A stretch of DNA of 40,187 nucleotides, from NCBI GenBank assembly GCA_964525945.1, contig CAZGKX010000017.1:1-40187 (forward strand). The letters run 5' to 3'. Origin of the DNA: CAZGKX01 sp964525945. Lineage in GTDB: Bacteria; Pseudomonadota; Gammaproteobacteria; Legionellales; Legionellaceae. This document shows, in pieces, positions 1 to 9,247 of this stretch (its first letter is position 1; each line of letters opens with the position of its first letter). The notes under the pieces were generated by a model. The model searched no databases. It was not told the origin of the DNA and saw only the letters and a list, made by a program, of their open reading frames with translations. The translations under genes and the position numbers were made by a program.

Positions 1-2
1 CT

Positions 3-392
3 TCAAAAGGACTCACCAAACGTACTGCGGTGATGTTTGGTGAACCAGGTTTTGCCTATGTCTACTTGATCTATGGAATCTACCATTGTTTCAATGTGGT
101 TACAGAGTCAGCTGGGGTGGGAGCTGCTGTTCTTATTCGTGCGATCGAACCTATTCTGAATATTACAGATCGCTCCTCTGGCCCTGGTTTGCTCTGTCAA
201 GCAATGAAGATCGATAGACAACTCAATGCCCACGATCTTTTAAGTGATGATCTTTTCATTACAAAAAATGATACTGAGCCGCCACAGCATATTGTTGAAG
301 CACCGCGTATAGGTGTTCATTACGCACAAGAATGGGCAGTCAAACCACTTCGATTTTATATTCAAGGGAATCCATTTGTTTCGAAACCCTGA
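3..392 (+). CDS. 3-methyladenine DNA glycosylase (AAG/MPG family), 5'-truncated by window edge
   Basis: The reading frame is open from position 3 and reads SKGLTKRTAVMFGEPGFAYV, followed by a YLIYGIYHCFNVVT segment. This is the conserved core of the AAG/MPG family of alkyladenine glycosylases, which flip out and excise 3-methyladenine and related damaged bases in base-excision repair. The family's usual length is about 190-200 residues, so roughly the last 130 are present and the start lies left of the window. The internal ATG at 30 is not a credible start because the conserved domain continues upstream of it. A hairpin terminator follows immediately. The family call is firm. Confidence 0.9.
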   Translation, partial: SKGLTKRTAVMFGEPGFAYVYLIYGIYHCFNVVTESAGVGAAVLIRAIEPILNITDRSSGPGLLCQAMKIDRQLNAHDLLSDDLFITKNDTEPPQHIVEAPRIGVHYAQEWAVKPLRFYIQGNPFVSKP

Positions 393-423
393 TGTAGTCA
401 GTGGGAACCATACTACATTTTCT
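392..423 (+). terminator. intrinsic terminator of the glycosylase gene
   Basis: A 7-bp perfect stem (ATGTAGT 392-398 with ACTACAT 412-418) encloses a smaller TGG/CCA stem with a GAA loop. It is followed by TTTTCTTCTC. It begins at the last base of the glycosylase stop codon and lies between convergent genes. Confidence 0.6.
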
Positions 424-447
424 TCTCAGTTAATGGAATTTAGAGCA

Positions 448-1005
448 TTATTTGACTAATTTAGAAAAAGTACAAACAGCGTGTTTTGTATAGGTTTCTT
501 CACCTTCAAAATTATGTTCGTCAATGCTCACTATAAGTTGATTATTTAGCAATTGCCACGTGCTCCTATCCATTATTGTAACGATTGGAGTCGGACCTGA
601 ATAATTACCAAGATCTGATAAAAAAGAGTTGAAGATCAATATATTACCTTCTTTATTCCAATGAAGAGCATCTTCTCTAGTAAAATGATAAGCATTTATT
701 GTATATGAACTAGTTTCTACACCATTTATTGCGTAAGTAAGAGATACACCATCTTCATTAAAAGTAATGGAATAATCATTTTGTTGAATAGTCAGGGTGA
801 ATTGTGGAGATTCATCCGTTTCTGTCACACAAGCACCTTTCCATTCGCCAGACAAATCAGAAAAGTTGCCCTTTTGAAACTTTTTGGATCTTTTGGCAAT
901 TAAGGTGCTAACATTTTTATGTTTTAAAAAATCTATCGTTGATAAGGAAAAAGAAGTCGTTGTAAATAAAAGACCAAAAAAAATGCCGTACATTTTTTTA
1001 TTCAA
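448..1005 (-). CDS. secreted protein of unknown function
   Basis: This 185-residue protein starts MNKKMYGIFFGLLFTTTSFS, a short basic N-terminus followed by a hydrophobic stretch. That is a likely Sec signal peptide with cleavage near residue 20. The mature part contains a segment reading LSGEWKGACVTETDESPQFT and alternating hydrophobic/polar stretches. This suggests a small beta-barrel (lipocalin-like) fold, but that is inference from pattern only. Two cysteines (in GACV and AVCTF) could form a disulfide in the periplasm. It is convergent with the glycosylase gene and divergent from the NRPS-like gene. I do not recognise the family. Confidence 0.7.
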   Translation of the reverse strand: MNKKMYGIFFGLLFTTTSFSLSTIDFLKHKNVSTLIAKRSKKFQKGNFSDLSGEWKGACVTETDESPQFTLTIQQNDYSITFNEDGVSLTYAINGVETSSYTINAYHFTREDALHWNKEGNILIFNSFLSDLGNYSGPTPIVTIMDRSTWQLLNNQLIVSIDEHNFEGEETYTKHAVCTFSKLVK

Positions 1006-1198
1006 TTTGATTTCACCTTGTGTAAATTTGTCGCATAATTATCGCAAAACAGTACTTTTATTTCAATAGTTTGTTCTATGGTCTGTCGATATTTCACATA
1101 GGCAACAGCAATACGCAGACTATACTTTCAGTACGCTAGATATTTGCAGTGAAGACTTTTGCCATAGAGCTTCTTTTATTGATAGCATTCATCATTAA

Positions 1199-3841
1199 AT
1201 GATTACGCGAGCGCTGACCACAATGACTGTTGAACAAGCCGTTCCTTTAGATTGGCAAGGACCTGTTGATAAGAATTATTCTGCTTACGAAGACCAATGG
1301 TTAGATGAGCCTGTTTTTCATCGTTTTATTAAATGGGTCACTGAAATTCCTCATGCCATAGCTATACACGATAATTATGGCAGTATTTCTTATGCTGAGC
1401 TTTATCATTACGTCAAGAATTTGGGCTCTGTTATCCTTAATCAAGTAAAAAAGGGCTCGGCTGTTGCTCTGGCGCTACCCATTGATAGACATTATCCTGC
1501 CGCCATGCTAGGCGCATTGGCAGCAGGCCGGCCTTATGTGCCGCTTGATCTAACTTTTCCTTCCGAACGTTTAAAATATATTTTAACGCATAGTGGGGCT
1601 TCACTGGTTTTGGTGACAACGGAAACTTACCCACAAGTGCAAAATTTATTGCCCAAGGGGGTTACTTGTGTAAATATCGAGGAAAAGGTTGAATCTAAAC
1701 AATGGATTCCGCAAGGAATCGCGGATGATATTGCCTGCATTGTATATACTTCAGGCTCGAGTGGCCAACCCAAAGGGGTTTATATAAATCAACGGGGATT
1801 AACGCATGATGTGTTGCAGTACACAAGAAGTATTCATATTGCGCCGGATGATGTATTGAGTGGTCTATATTCTCCAAATGTGATGGGTTCAGTCAGAGAT
1901 ATTTATGGCGCATTATTAAATGGAGCTTCTATTGCTCTGTTTGATCTACGTCGCCAAGGCTTTGGAAGCATAACAGCCGCTATTCAGTCGTTAGGAATTA
2001 CTATCTATCATGCGATGCCCCCTGTTTTTAGAACGCATCTTCAAAAACATTTAAAACGAGGAAATCACTTCCATTCCATTCGTCTGGTTTATCTCGCGGG
2101 TGATCGATTGTTTGAGAGTGATTTATCATTGTTTAAGCAACATTTTTCCGATCAAGCTTTTCTTTATATTGGTATTGGGTCGACAGAATGCGCAACCATC
2201 TATCGACAATGGTTTGTCCCAAGAACATGGTCTGAAAATACGCCTCTTATTCCTGTTGGTTACGCCATTCCTGACCGTCATACAACAATTGTGAACGCGT
2301 TAGGACAACCACAACCGATAGGAACACCAGGAGAAATTATTGTTTCCAGTCGCTATTTATCTCGAGGATATTGGCGAGATGAAACTCAAACACGTATGAA
2401 GTTTTCACACGACTCAAATCATCCCGAGTTGGTTCATTATCACACGGGAGATATAGGGCAATTGCGCCCTGATGGGTTATTAGAATTTTTAAATCGTGCG
2501 GATAGGCAAGTAAAAATTAGAGGATTTCGCGTAGAGCCCTCTGAGCTTGAAGGTGCGCTACGAGGTATTGATGGGATTCATGATGCTGCTGTTATTGTGC
2601 GTGGGCAAGAAGAGAATACCTGTTTAGTCGCGTACGTTGTTTTGTCGAAAGCCATGGACAAAGCATGGATCTTTTCTCGTTTGAAATCCATGTTACCCAC
2701 TTATCTTTGCCCAACCGAGATTATTTCATTAGACACTTTGCCGACTTTAGGTAATTTTAAAACGGATTATGAGAAGCTCAAAGCGTTGGATGAATACTCT
2801 ATAACTCCATCCGATAGTGCAATACGTACGAAACCGAAAACTGAGCAGGGACATTTAACGGAATTGGTGTTCACTGCATGGACGCAAGTGCTGCAATTGG
2901 ATCATGCCATTTTAGAGCAAAACTTTACCCAAGCTGGGGGAAATTCTTTAAAAGCCCTCGAATTACACCTTGCACTAGAAAATTTACTAGGCAAAAAAAT
3001 CCCCCTCACTTGGTTTTATCAAGAAATGACTCTTTCCACGCTCATCACCAATGTGGCAAATGCTCATCCCGTTCATACCGCAGAAAACAAGCCTCAACTC
3101 ATTATATTTCCACCTGCCCATGGTTTAGACATTGTTTTACGTCAATTAGCGGACAGCGTTGTGTCACATTTTGAAGTGCTCATCATCCATTATTCACCGG
3201 AAGCAAAGCAATTCCGTTATCGTTTTAACATCACAGAGTTAGCAGAAGATAGCCTAAACACTGTTTTAGATTTTTTAAATCCCTCCCAAAAAGTCATTTT
3301 TTTAGGAGTATCTTATGGCGCGCGAATTGCTTATACAGCCGCCCAAATGTTAAGCGCTCAAGGAAAAAAAATAGAACGTCTACTGCTCTATGACATTCCT
3401 TACCAAAAAATACCGCATTATTTGACGCCTACAAAAAATATTGCATTTACGGATTGTTTTAAATTTAAAATATTACGGATGTTAACGATGAGTTGGATTC
3501 ACAAACTTTTTGTTGATATGAAAATCCCCTTTCTGGATCATTTCTTATCTGGCGTCCAATCTCTGACTACTATTTTTCCATTGAAATATGTTTATGTGGT
3601 ATCCACACATATTTTATATTTACGTCGTTTGCAACATTGGCAGCCCTTGCCCTATGAGGATGCGATTGGTTTAATCGTCACGCAAATGACGTTGGAAGCC
3701 AATTCTCATTTACCTCCTGATCTTGGTTGGAAAAAATTATGTCCTACGTTGGACATCTACCCCATTTCTGGAGAACATGCCCCAAGTCTGATTGAACAAA
3801 TGCCGGAATTTTTACGTTCATTAAAACAAGAATTACACTAA
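1199..3841 (+). CDS. stand-alone NRPS-like enzyme: adenylation - carrier - thioesterase
   Basis: An 880-residue protein with three domains. The adenylation domain (about residues 30-525) shows core A3 YTSGSSGQPKGV near 184-195, A5 IGSTECA, A7 YHTGDIG, A8 RADRQVKIRGFRVEPSELE and an A10-type lysine in NFKTD near residue 519. The peptidyl-carrier domain (about 550-620) has GGNSL, with Ser583 as the phosphopantetheine site. The thioesterase (about 640-880) has the nucleophile motif GVSYG (Ser705) and a likely catalytic His860 in SGEHAP. There is no condensation domain. It should activate an amino or aryl acid, load it on the carrier and release it by hydrolysis, cyclisation or transfer. The substrate cannot be read from the sequence. 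No phosphopantetheinyl transferase or partner NRPS gene is in the window. I see no good Shine-Dalgarno before ATG 1199; the in-frame ATG at 1223 is an alternative start. Confidence 0.9.
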   Translation: MITRALTTMTVEQAVPLDWQGPVDKNYSAYEDQWLDEPVFHRFIKWVTEIPHAIAIHDNYGSISYAELYHYVKNLGSVILNQVKKGSAVALALPIDRHYPAAMLGALAAGRPYVPLDLTFPSERLKYILTHSGASLVLVTTETYPQVQNLLPKGVTCVNIEEKVESKQWIPQGIADDIACIVYTSGSSGQPKGVYINQRGLTHDVLQYTRSIHIAPDDVLSGLYSPNVMGSVRDIYGALLNGASIALFDLRRQGFGSITAAIQSLGITIYHAMPPVFRTHLQKHLKRGNHFHSIRLVYLAGDRLFESDLSLFKQHFSDQAFLYIGIGSTECATIYRQWFVPRTWSENTPLIPVGYAIPDRHTTIVNALGQPQPIGTPGEIIVSSRYLSRGYWRDETQTRMKFSHDSNHPELVHYHTGDIGQLRPDGLLEFLNRADRQVKIRGFRVEPSELEGALRGIDGIHDAAVIVRGQEENTCLVAYVVLSKAMDKAWIFSRLKSMLPTYLCPTEIISLDTLPTLGNFKTDYEKLKALDEYSITPSDSAIRTKPKTEQGHLTELVFTAWTQVLQLDHAILEQNFTQAGGNSLKALELHLALENLLGKKIPLTWFYQEMTLSTLITNVANAHPVHTAENKPQLIIFPPAHGLDIVLRQLADSVVSHFEVLIIHYSPEAKQFRYRFNITELAEDSLNTVLDFLNPSQKVIFLGVSYGARIAYTAAQMLSAQGKKIERLLLYDIPYQKIPHYLTPTKNIAFTDCFKFKILRMLTMSWIHKLFVDMKIPFLDHFLSGVQSLTTIFPLKYVYVVSTHILYLRRLQHWQPLPYEDAIGLIVTQMTLEANSHLPPDLGWKKLCPTLDIYPISGEHAPSLIEQMPEFLRSLKQELH

Positions 3842-4030
3842 AAACCCTTATTGTAACGATGCGTCACTCGTTGAAAGGGGTAACCCCGCCTTCGCATTGT
3901 ACTCGCATGATAGGGGTTCTTGGAGCTAGTCTAATATTGAGACAATGTCATCTATTGTATATGGTTACTCGGTCGAACATCACAAGTTGCAGTGTTAGGA
4001 TTTAAAATAATAAGTAAAGCAGTTTTGGGT

Positions 4031-5935
4031 TTACAGCGCATAACGATAATCATCATCTTCTTCATCTTCGTAGATATACTCATCGTCGTCTGATCCAATC
4101 ATCATTGAGTCATTTTTTATTGCTGCTCCATCTTTTTTTTCTGTGACAACGTCGAGCATAACACCCATTGTCTGCATAAAAGAACTCACCACGTCCGATT
4201 TTTCATACTGCTGTGTCTGATAAAACATATGAAAAAGAGCTTTATGTATCGCATAATGATCCAGAGAACCATCTTCGTTTTTATAACGAACCAAGTCTTC
4301 TATTTCATTCCAATAATCATTTATTAAATGCAGTAAATTATCTGGATGTACAATTATTTGTTTTATCGTCAAACCCGAACGAACTAATTTTATAACCACC
4401 GAATAATGCACCAGAAGTAAATTAATTGCTGTCGAGTCGGACAAGTTAAGTAATTCTTCAAGCAAAATCGGTGATTTTTGTGCAATTGCATGAAGCTCCT
4501 CGGGTTTATTCAAAAGTAGAGCTAATGTATTTAAAGGCAAACTAATGAGCCGCTCAGGTAAGATAATAGAATGATCTATGATTGAAATAACTGCATTAGC
4601 ATTCATTAATAGTTGCACTAGCCTCTCTGTTGAAATTTCAGCTAAAAAAATACTGTTCGCTTGTTCTGCTATACTTTTTACTAGCCAATCAAATCGAAGC
4701 AATTTTTTTGTGTTAGACCATTCGTCGACGAATAGGGTTAGTACGGGAGGTGAAAGTGCAAACAAAGCCTCTTTTTTAATATGACTCTTTTGTAAGATGG
4801 ATACTATAGTTGCATTTTTATCAAGAAACAAATGACGAACGGTAGGCGTGAGTGATGATAAATCATTTTCTTGAATGCCCATTGCCTCCAATTGATTGGC
4901 TTGCGAGGGATTGCCATACCAAAATAACAAGGTCTCAGGCTTTGCAGATATACTTGTCCTCGTAGGTAAGCTTGTATTTATATTCCTCAACAATGCTGTT
5001 AATTCGTTGGGTTGAAGGTCTAACCACTGCGCTTGTTCTGAAAAATTGTCCTCTAAGGTTGAGACAACTTGATTCGCATTTGCCAATAAATTTTGTGATA
5101 CATCATGCGGTAAATCCGCTAAATCCTCTGGATAAATACCAGCTTCAGCAAGTCGATGAACATTCTCAAGCTCACCTATCAAACGTACCATTTTTTTCCC
5201 TCGCCCTGATTTAGCAATGGGATGTATATTCTGAGCGCGAATCGTAAATAGCAATTTTAAATCGTCAAGTTCAAGATCGATTATGCTATTAAAAATACAT
5301 TTATTCGTCTGAATAAGAAGCGCTATTGTACCGTCAGTTTCAAGTAAAAGTTTTAAAATAGGTTCTAATTTGCTAGCCGTTTCAACAGAGTCAATCACCA
5401 TGCCCGACGCAATTAAAGACTGAATAGGCCTTACTAAACTTTTCTGAAAAATCGTTTGAGCCAAGGGAGACAAAAGAGTATGTTGTTGAGCACTATTACG
5501 GATATTAGCCTCGATACTAGACTGCACTTGCTTATAACCACCTTTATAAATATTATCTTTACACGCATGCAAATGCGCTGCAAAAAACGGACTCAATTTC
5601 CGCGTTATTATCTCTTGTTCTATGAGGTTATTAACATACGTTTTGCCGGCTACGGTTGTGCCCACATAACGAGTTCTTTTTGTATAATCTGAAAAAAACA
5701 GGTTTCTCGCCTCATCCTGACCGCTCGAAACTAAACCCTCAGTGTTGATCCGTGTATCCCACATCCAATTCTTCTTGATTTGCGCATTAGCAATCTCATT
5801 ATTATGGTGATTCGTCTCCGATAAATTCATAAAATCTCTGAATGAAATCAAGCTCATCCAATTAGCAATAAGATATCGATTAGGTGGTGCACCATTATTA
5901 TTTGCATACAAAAAAAAGGTATCCCATGCTTTCAT
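4031..5935 (-). CDS. 634-residue helical-repeat protein with acidic C-terminus (effector candidate)
   Basis: There is no signal peptide or transmembrane segment. From about residue 274 to 560 the protein is built of 32-residue units. Equivalent positions fall at 274, 306, 361, 393, 433, 465, 497 and 529; most steps are exactly 32. Each unit follows a pattern like (hydrophobic)L-(P/S)-x3-L-x2-LL-x5-V-x2-L, typical of paired helices in a solenoid. The last 20 residues are very acidic (DDDEYIYEDEEDDD, then YRYAL). Glu-rich C-termini are one known feature of Dot/Icm type IV effectors in Legionella and Coxiella. The effector role is an inference. No catalytic motif was recognised. It is a monocistronic gene converging on the NRPS-like gene. 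Confidence 0.8.
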   Translation of the reverse strand: MKAWDTFFLYANNNGAPPNRYLIANWMSLISFRDFMNLSETNHHNNEIANAQIKKNWMWDTRINTEGLVSSGQDEARNLFFSDYTKRTRYVGTTVAGKTYVNNLIEQEIITRKLSPFFAAHLHACKDNIYKGGYKQVQSSIEANIRNSAQQHTLLSPLAQTIFQKSLVRPIQSLIASGMVIDSVETASKLEPILKLLLETDGTIALLIQTNKCIFNSIIDLELDDLKLLFTIRAQNIHPIAKSGRGKKMVRLIGELENVHRLAEAGIYPEDLADLPHDVSQNLLANANQVVSTLEDNFSEQAQWLDLQPNELTALLRNINTSLPTRTSISAKPETLLFWYGNPSQANQLEAMGIQENDLSSLTPTVRHLFLDKNATIVSILQKSHIKKEALFALSPPVLTLFVDEWSNTKKLLRFDWLVKSIAEQANSIFLAEISTERLVQLLMNANAVISIIDHSIILPERLISLPLNTLALLLNKPEELHAIAQKSPILLEELLNLSDSTAINLLLVHYSVVIKLVRSGLTIKQIIVHPDNLLHLINDYWNEIEDLVRYKNEDGSLDHYAIHKALFHMFYQTQQYEKSDVVSSFMQTMGVMLDVVTEKKDGAAIKNDSMMIGSDDDEYIYEDEEDDDYRYAL

Positions 5936-6173
5936 GATAAAACTCTAATCAATAAATAATGGCTAATTATATCACAAAAAAGACATTATTAAAACAACAA
6001 GACAGTTTTCAAAAGAGTTTAGATGTTTAAAATCCAACTCAATAGTCGCGTATGTTTTATATGCTCGGAGTCGCTCATTATCTGGATGAGAACGACGCCT
6101 GAAAAAATTGAGTCACGGGTAAAAGCTATTAATGCTGCATTCTACGCATAACAATCTGCAATATTAGAGTAGA

Positions 6174-6680
6174 CTAGCCTATTGGTGTGTAACGGCAGAG
6201 AAATTCGAATGGTTTTGCATTATCATCTTCTTTTAAATGCAAATGATGATTTTCTGTTGCCACTATTTCGTTCAAATTGAGGATAGAGTCAATCTGATGA
6301 AGATAATCGCGATGTGGTGATACCCAATCATTGATTTGATGTACTGCTTTTTGTTTAGCTTGAATTTCATCAGGGGCAACGACAAATACGTTTTTATGTA
6401 GCTCAGTAAATTGTTGATGATCATAGCCGCCTAAATTAACGAAATACAATTTATTCACTTGCCTAGCAGGGGGTAATTTTAAGATTTGAATGCTGTGACC
6501 ATCGGCATACTCAAGCACTCCCCAGGCATCAAGATGAAGGCTAGTGGGAATACCCCACCAATTTTGACGCAATGTATCATAGGTCTCCTCAATGGTATTG
6601 GCGACTACAAATCGCATGTCATGCAGTTCAATGAGTGATTTTTCGTGCGATCCACCTACATAAATAACAAACAATTTCAT
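6174..6680 (-). CDS. DUF1543 family protein
   Basis: A 168-residue protein beginning MKLFVIYVGGSHEKSLIELHD. It contains two related halves: the FVIYVGG...IELHDMRFVVA pattern recurs as YFVNLGGYD...ELHKNVFVVA around residue 80. This internal duplication and the wording of the motif match my recollection of DUF1543, a family of unknown biochemical function. The ATG lies one base after the stop codon of the upstream gene, whose end supplies a GAGAGGG Shine-Dalgarno. The two are therefore almost certainly one operon and translationally coupled. Confidence 0.8.
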   Translation of the reverse strand: MKLFVIYVGGSHEKSLIELHDMRFVVANTIEETYDTLRQNWWGIPTSLHLDAWGVLEYADGHSIQILKLPPARQVNKLYFVNLGGYDHQQFTELHKNVFVVAPDEIQAKQKAVHQINDWVSPHRDYLHQIDSILNLNEIVATENHHLHLKEDDNAKPFEFLCRYTPIG

Positions 6681-6681
6681 T

Positions 6682-7038
6682 CTACCCTCTCACTTCACTT
6701 GCGGTATGAACGTATACCCAAGCAGATGTGCCAGATGCGAGGATCACTTGAATACGTTTATAATCAGAAACTTCGTATGAATCAGCACGTTTTAATTCTT
6801 CAGGGGTTATTGTAAATACCATGCCCGTGACTTGATGCGATGAGTTTCCAGTATAAGTAATAATAGGATGAAATTTTTCGCCACTTGTTGCAAGAACATC
6901 TGGATCTGTAATTTCTAGCGTAGTTAACTCAAATTCTGGTAACTTATCTGATTCACCATTTAATTTACGCCCAAAATTTGCAAGTTGTACCGCTTCATAT
7001 TGAAGTGTGCCATAAGAAAATAGTTTTTCTGTATTCAT
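6682..7038 (-). CDS. gamma-glutamylcyclotransferase-like (AIG2/GGCT fold) protein
   Basis: A 118-residue protein with the family's N-terminal substrate-loop motif YGTLQ (residues 9-13). A later segment reads TPEELKRADSYEVSDYKR, in which the Glu of SYEV takes the place of the family's catalytic glutamate in the LDxxE region. GGCT-fold enzymes release 5-oxoproline from gamma-glutamyl amines or peptides, but this short branch is poorly characterised, so the substrate is unknown. The start has an AAAAGG ribosome site 9 bases upstream. It is first in a two-gene operon with the DUF1543 gene. Confidence 0.8.
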   Translation of the reverse strand: MNTEKLFSYGTLQYEAVQLANFGRKLNGESDKLPEFELTTLEITDPDVLATSGEKFHPIITYTGNSSHQVTGMVFTITPEELKRADSYEVSDYKRIQVILASGTSAWVYVHTASEVRG

Positions 7039-7213
7039 CGATTGAACCTTTTAAATTGCATAACAGTATAACTTATTCGGTGAAATAATGAATTTTTATT
7101 TTATCATAAGCTGATGTTATTTAAATTTTTTTAAGATTTTTTCCTTAGGTTTTTTTGCTTTCAATGCAAGAAAATAATAATGTTATAGGCTACACTATTA
7201 ATTTAAGGGGAAA

Positions 7214-8527
7214 TTGACTGCAAAGCAGGTTGAGCATTTAACAGCAGAAGGGAAAGAACGGCGAGAAGCAGATGGTGATGGATTATTTCTTAGAGTCAGA
7301 CCAAACGGTGCTAAGAGTTGGTTGTTTTGTTATCGATTAGGCAGTGACAGACAATGGCTGCAGATGACTATTGGTTCTCTAAAAGATTTTTCTCTTAAAG
7401 AAGCTCGAGAGAAATTAAAAGAATTAAGACGTTTGGTTGCCGATGGAATTGATCCTAGAAATGCAAGGGCTGCGACAAAAGCAGAAAATACCCAAGCCGT
7501 CACGATGCAAGCTTTATTCAATTCGTGGATAGAGTTTATAAAAATCAGCAGTAATGTAACGACCGTATGGATAAAGCGTCACGAAGATCGCTGGCGATTG
7601 CATTTAAAATCTTATGTAGGGATCATACTGGCGCGAGATATCACCCGTGCTCATCTATCCAGTGCTTTAGATGCAATGGTCCGCAAGGGAATAAAAGAAG
7701 AAACAAGAAAAGCGCTGACAACCTTGAATCTAATGTTGGATTACGGCTTAACTCGCCATTTGATTGAATCCAATCCTGCCAGAATGTTAAAGCCAAAAGA
7801 TTTTTTTGTAAGCGCTGCAAAACCCCGTGATCGCGTTTTAGTTCCGTCAGAACTACGTGAATTGTGGAAAACGCTGGAGCAGGCCAATGATCTGGCACCT
7901 AACAACAATATTTCAAAAATGTCTCTGGTAACTACCAGCGCGATAAAATTACTCATATTAACAGGCGCTTGTCGTTCAGAAGTGGCTGGGATGAAATGGT
8001 CAGAACTAAACTTTGAAACTGCGGAGTGGGTTTTGCCTGCAGATAGAAGTAAAAACCGTCAAGCACACACAATGTATTTATCTGAGCTTGCAATCGCTAT
8101 TCTGGAAGCTTTAAAGCCCATCCCTGGGCATTCTCCTTTTGTTTTCGATACAGGACGTTATTTAGAGCATGGGCATATTCATGAGGATTCTTTAACAGGT
8201 GTGATTGCTCGGCTAAGAGGTGCCGTTAAAGGGTCTAAGAAGAAAACAGTTAATAATGCACCTTTAGAGCAAATGCAGCCGTTTACTACCCATGATTTGA
8301 GACGTTCTGCTGCAACAGCTTGGGGTGAGTATTTGAAAGCCGATCCTCATGTTATTGAGCGCATGTTAAACCATCAGCCAGCAAATAAATTAGTCGCTAC
8401 CTATCAACGTGCTATTTATGCCGATGAACAAAAAGAGACTTGGCTTAAATGGGGTGAACTAGTCGAACGCATGGTAGCTAATGAACCCAACACCTTGGTT
8501 TTATTTTCTAAAATAATTTCGCGTTAG
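7214..8527 (+). CDS. int: tyrosine site-specific integrase, P4 type
   Basis: This 437-residue recombinase probably starts at TTG 7214, preceded by AAGGGG (7205-7210). The N-terminus is the DUF4102 arm-binding domain (EADGDGLFLRVRPNGAKSWL). The catalytic domain shows Arg254 (GACRSEVAG), the HxxR box at His360-Arg363 (HDLRR), His387 (LNHQ) and the nucleophile Tyr397 (ATYQRAIY). All key residues are present, so it should be active. P4-type integrases insert islands at the 3' ends of tRNA genes. Here the tRNA-Arg gene at 23171-23247 marks the opposite end of the region. It reads into the island and shares a transcript with the next gene (8-base gap, AGGAG overlapping the stop codon). Confidence 0.93.
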   Translation: MTAKQVEHLTAEGKERREADGDGLFLRVRPNGAKSWLFCYRLGSDRQWLQMTIGSLKDFSLKEAREKLKELRRLVADGIDPRNARAATKAENTQAVTMQALFNSWIEFIKISSNVTTVWIKRHEDRWRLHLKSYVGIILARDITRAHLSSALDAMVRKGIKEETRKALTTLNLMLDYGLTRHLIESNPARMLKPKDFFVSAAKPRDRVLVPSELRELWKTLEQANDLAPNNNISKMSLVTTSAIKLLILTGACRSEVAGMKWSELNFETAEWVLPADRSKNRQAHTMYLSELAIAILEALKPIPGHSPFVFDTGRYLEHGHIHEDSLTGVIARLRGAVKGSKKKTVNNAPLEQMQPFTTHDLRRSAATAWGEYLKADPHVIERMLNHQPANKLVATYQRAIYADEQKETWLKWGELVERMVANEPNTLVLFSKIISR

Positions 8528-8535
8528 GAGTCAGT

Positions 8536-9093
8536 ATGAATAATCAGGTGGTAGTTGATCAAAATTTAACTCAGTTATTGAAGGTCGATGAAGAAAGCGG
8601 ACGCCAACTGTTAAGCGATGGAATCAAAGGTAATATTCTCTTTTTTATGATGAACACTAAAAGCAGCCAGTTTCAATTGCTTACGGTGGGACAACTGCAG
8701 CAGATTCAGAGTGCGCATCCTGGGAAGATCAGAATTTACTTAGAAGAATTCCAGATGTTCATTTTTAATGGCAAGGTGGGTAACGTAGCTCATAGTCAAT
8801 TGTGCAATTTCAGCGACTTATGGACGAATAGCGACTGCCTGAAAGAGGTTCATCCCTTGGATAAAGAGATACTAATGCCAGATGATGAACATTATGCTTC
8901 TGAATTAGATATTGCCAACATGGCGCAACGAGTCCTTATTAACAAGAAGGTGGCTCCCAAAGATTTTAAAAAGCAGGCGCAAAGTTACTTGAAGTCAAGT
9001 TATCCTAATCTATCTGAAACAGCAATCATAAGAATTATTGCGATTATTAACCCTGACTGTAGTAAAAGCGGTGGTAGACCTAAAATAAATTAG
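8536..9093 (+). CDS. island protein of unknown function, downstream of integrase
   Basis: A 185-residue soluble protein starting MNNQVVVDQNLTQLLKVDEE. Its Shine-Dalgarno AGGAG is formed across the integrase stop codon, so it is co-translated with int. The C-terminal 50 residues are basic and helical (INKKVAPKDFKKQAQSYL, ending SGGRPKIN). The terminal GGRPK resembles an AT-hook-like or basic DNA-contact tail, but this is only a suggestion. No known family was recognised. It is probably an accessory gene of the mobile element. Confidence 0.65.
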   Translation: MNNQVVVDQNLTQLLKVDEESGRQLLSDGIKGNILFFMMNTKSSQFQLLTVGQLQQIQSAHPGKIRIYLEEFQMFIFNGKVGNVAHSQLCNFSDLWTNSDCLKEVHPLDKEILMPDDEHYASELDIANMAQRVLINKKVAPKDFKKQAQSYLKSSYPNLSETAIIRIIAIINPDCSKSGGRPKIN

Positions 9094-9247
9094 AAAAACC
9101 CTCATAAGATTTTCATCCAATGTTTATATGGAAATTTAAAAACCTCATGCCTCTTTTTACCAAAACCCCTATAACTGTTTCACCTGTTTTAGCTTGTTAT
9201 ACCTTGTGAGACTACATGAGTCTTAAACAAACATAGGTAGCGATAAC

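Noticed and set aside
884..1069. 61-codon plus-strand frame opposite the secreted protein
   Set aside because: It is antisense to a gene with a signal peptide and has no ribosome site or domain.
7040..7049. GATTGAACCT resembling the T-loop of the tRNA-Arg gene, as a possible attachment site
   Set aside because: Only a 10-base match with a deletion and it overlaps the ribosome site of the cyclotransferase gene; probably chance.
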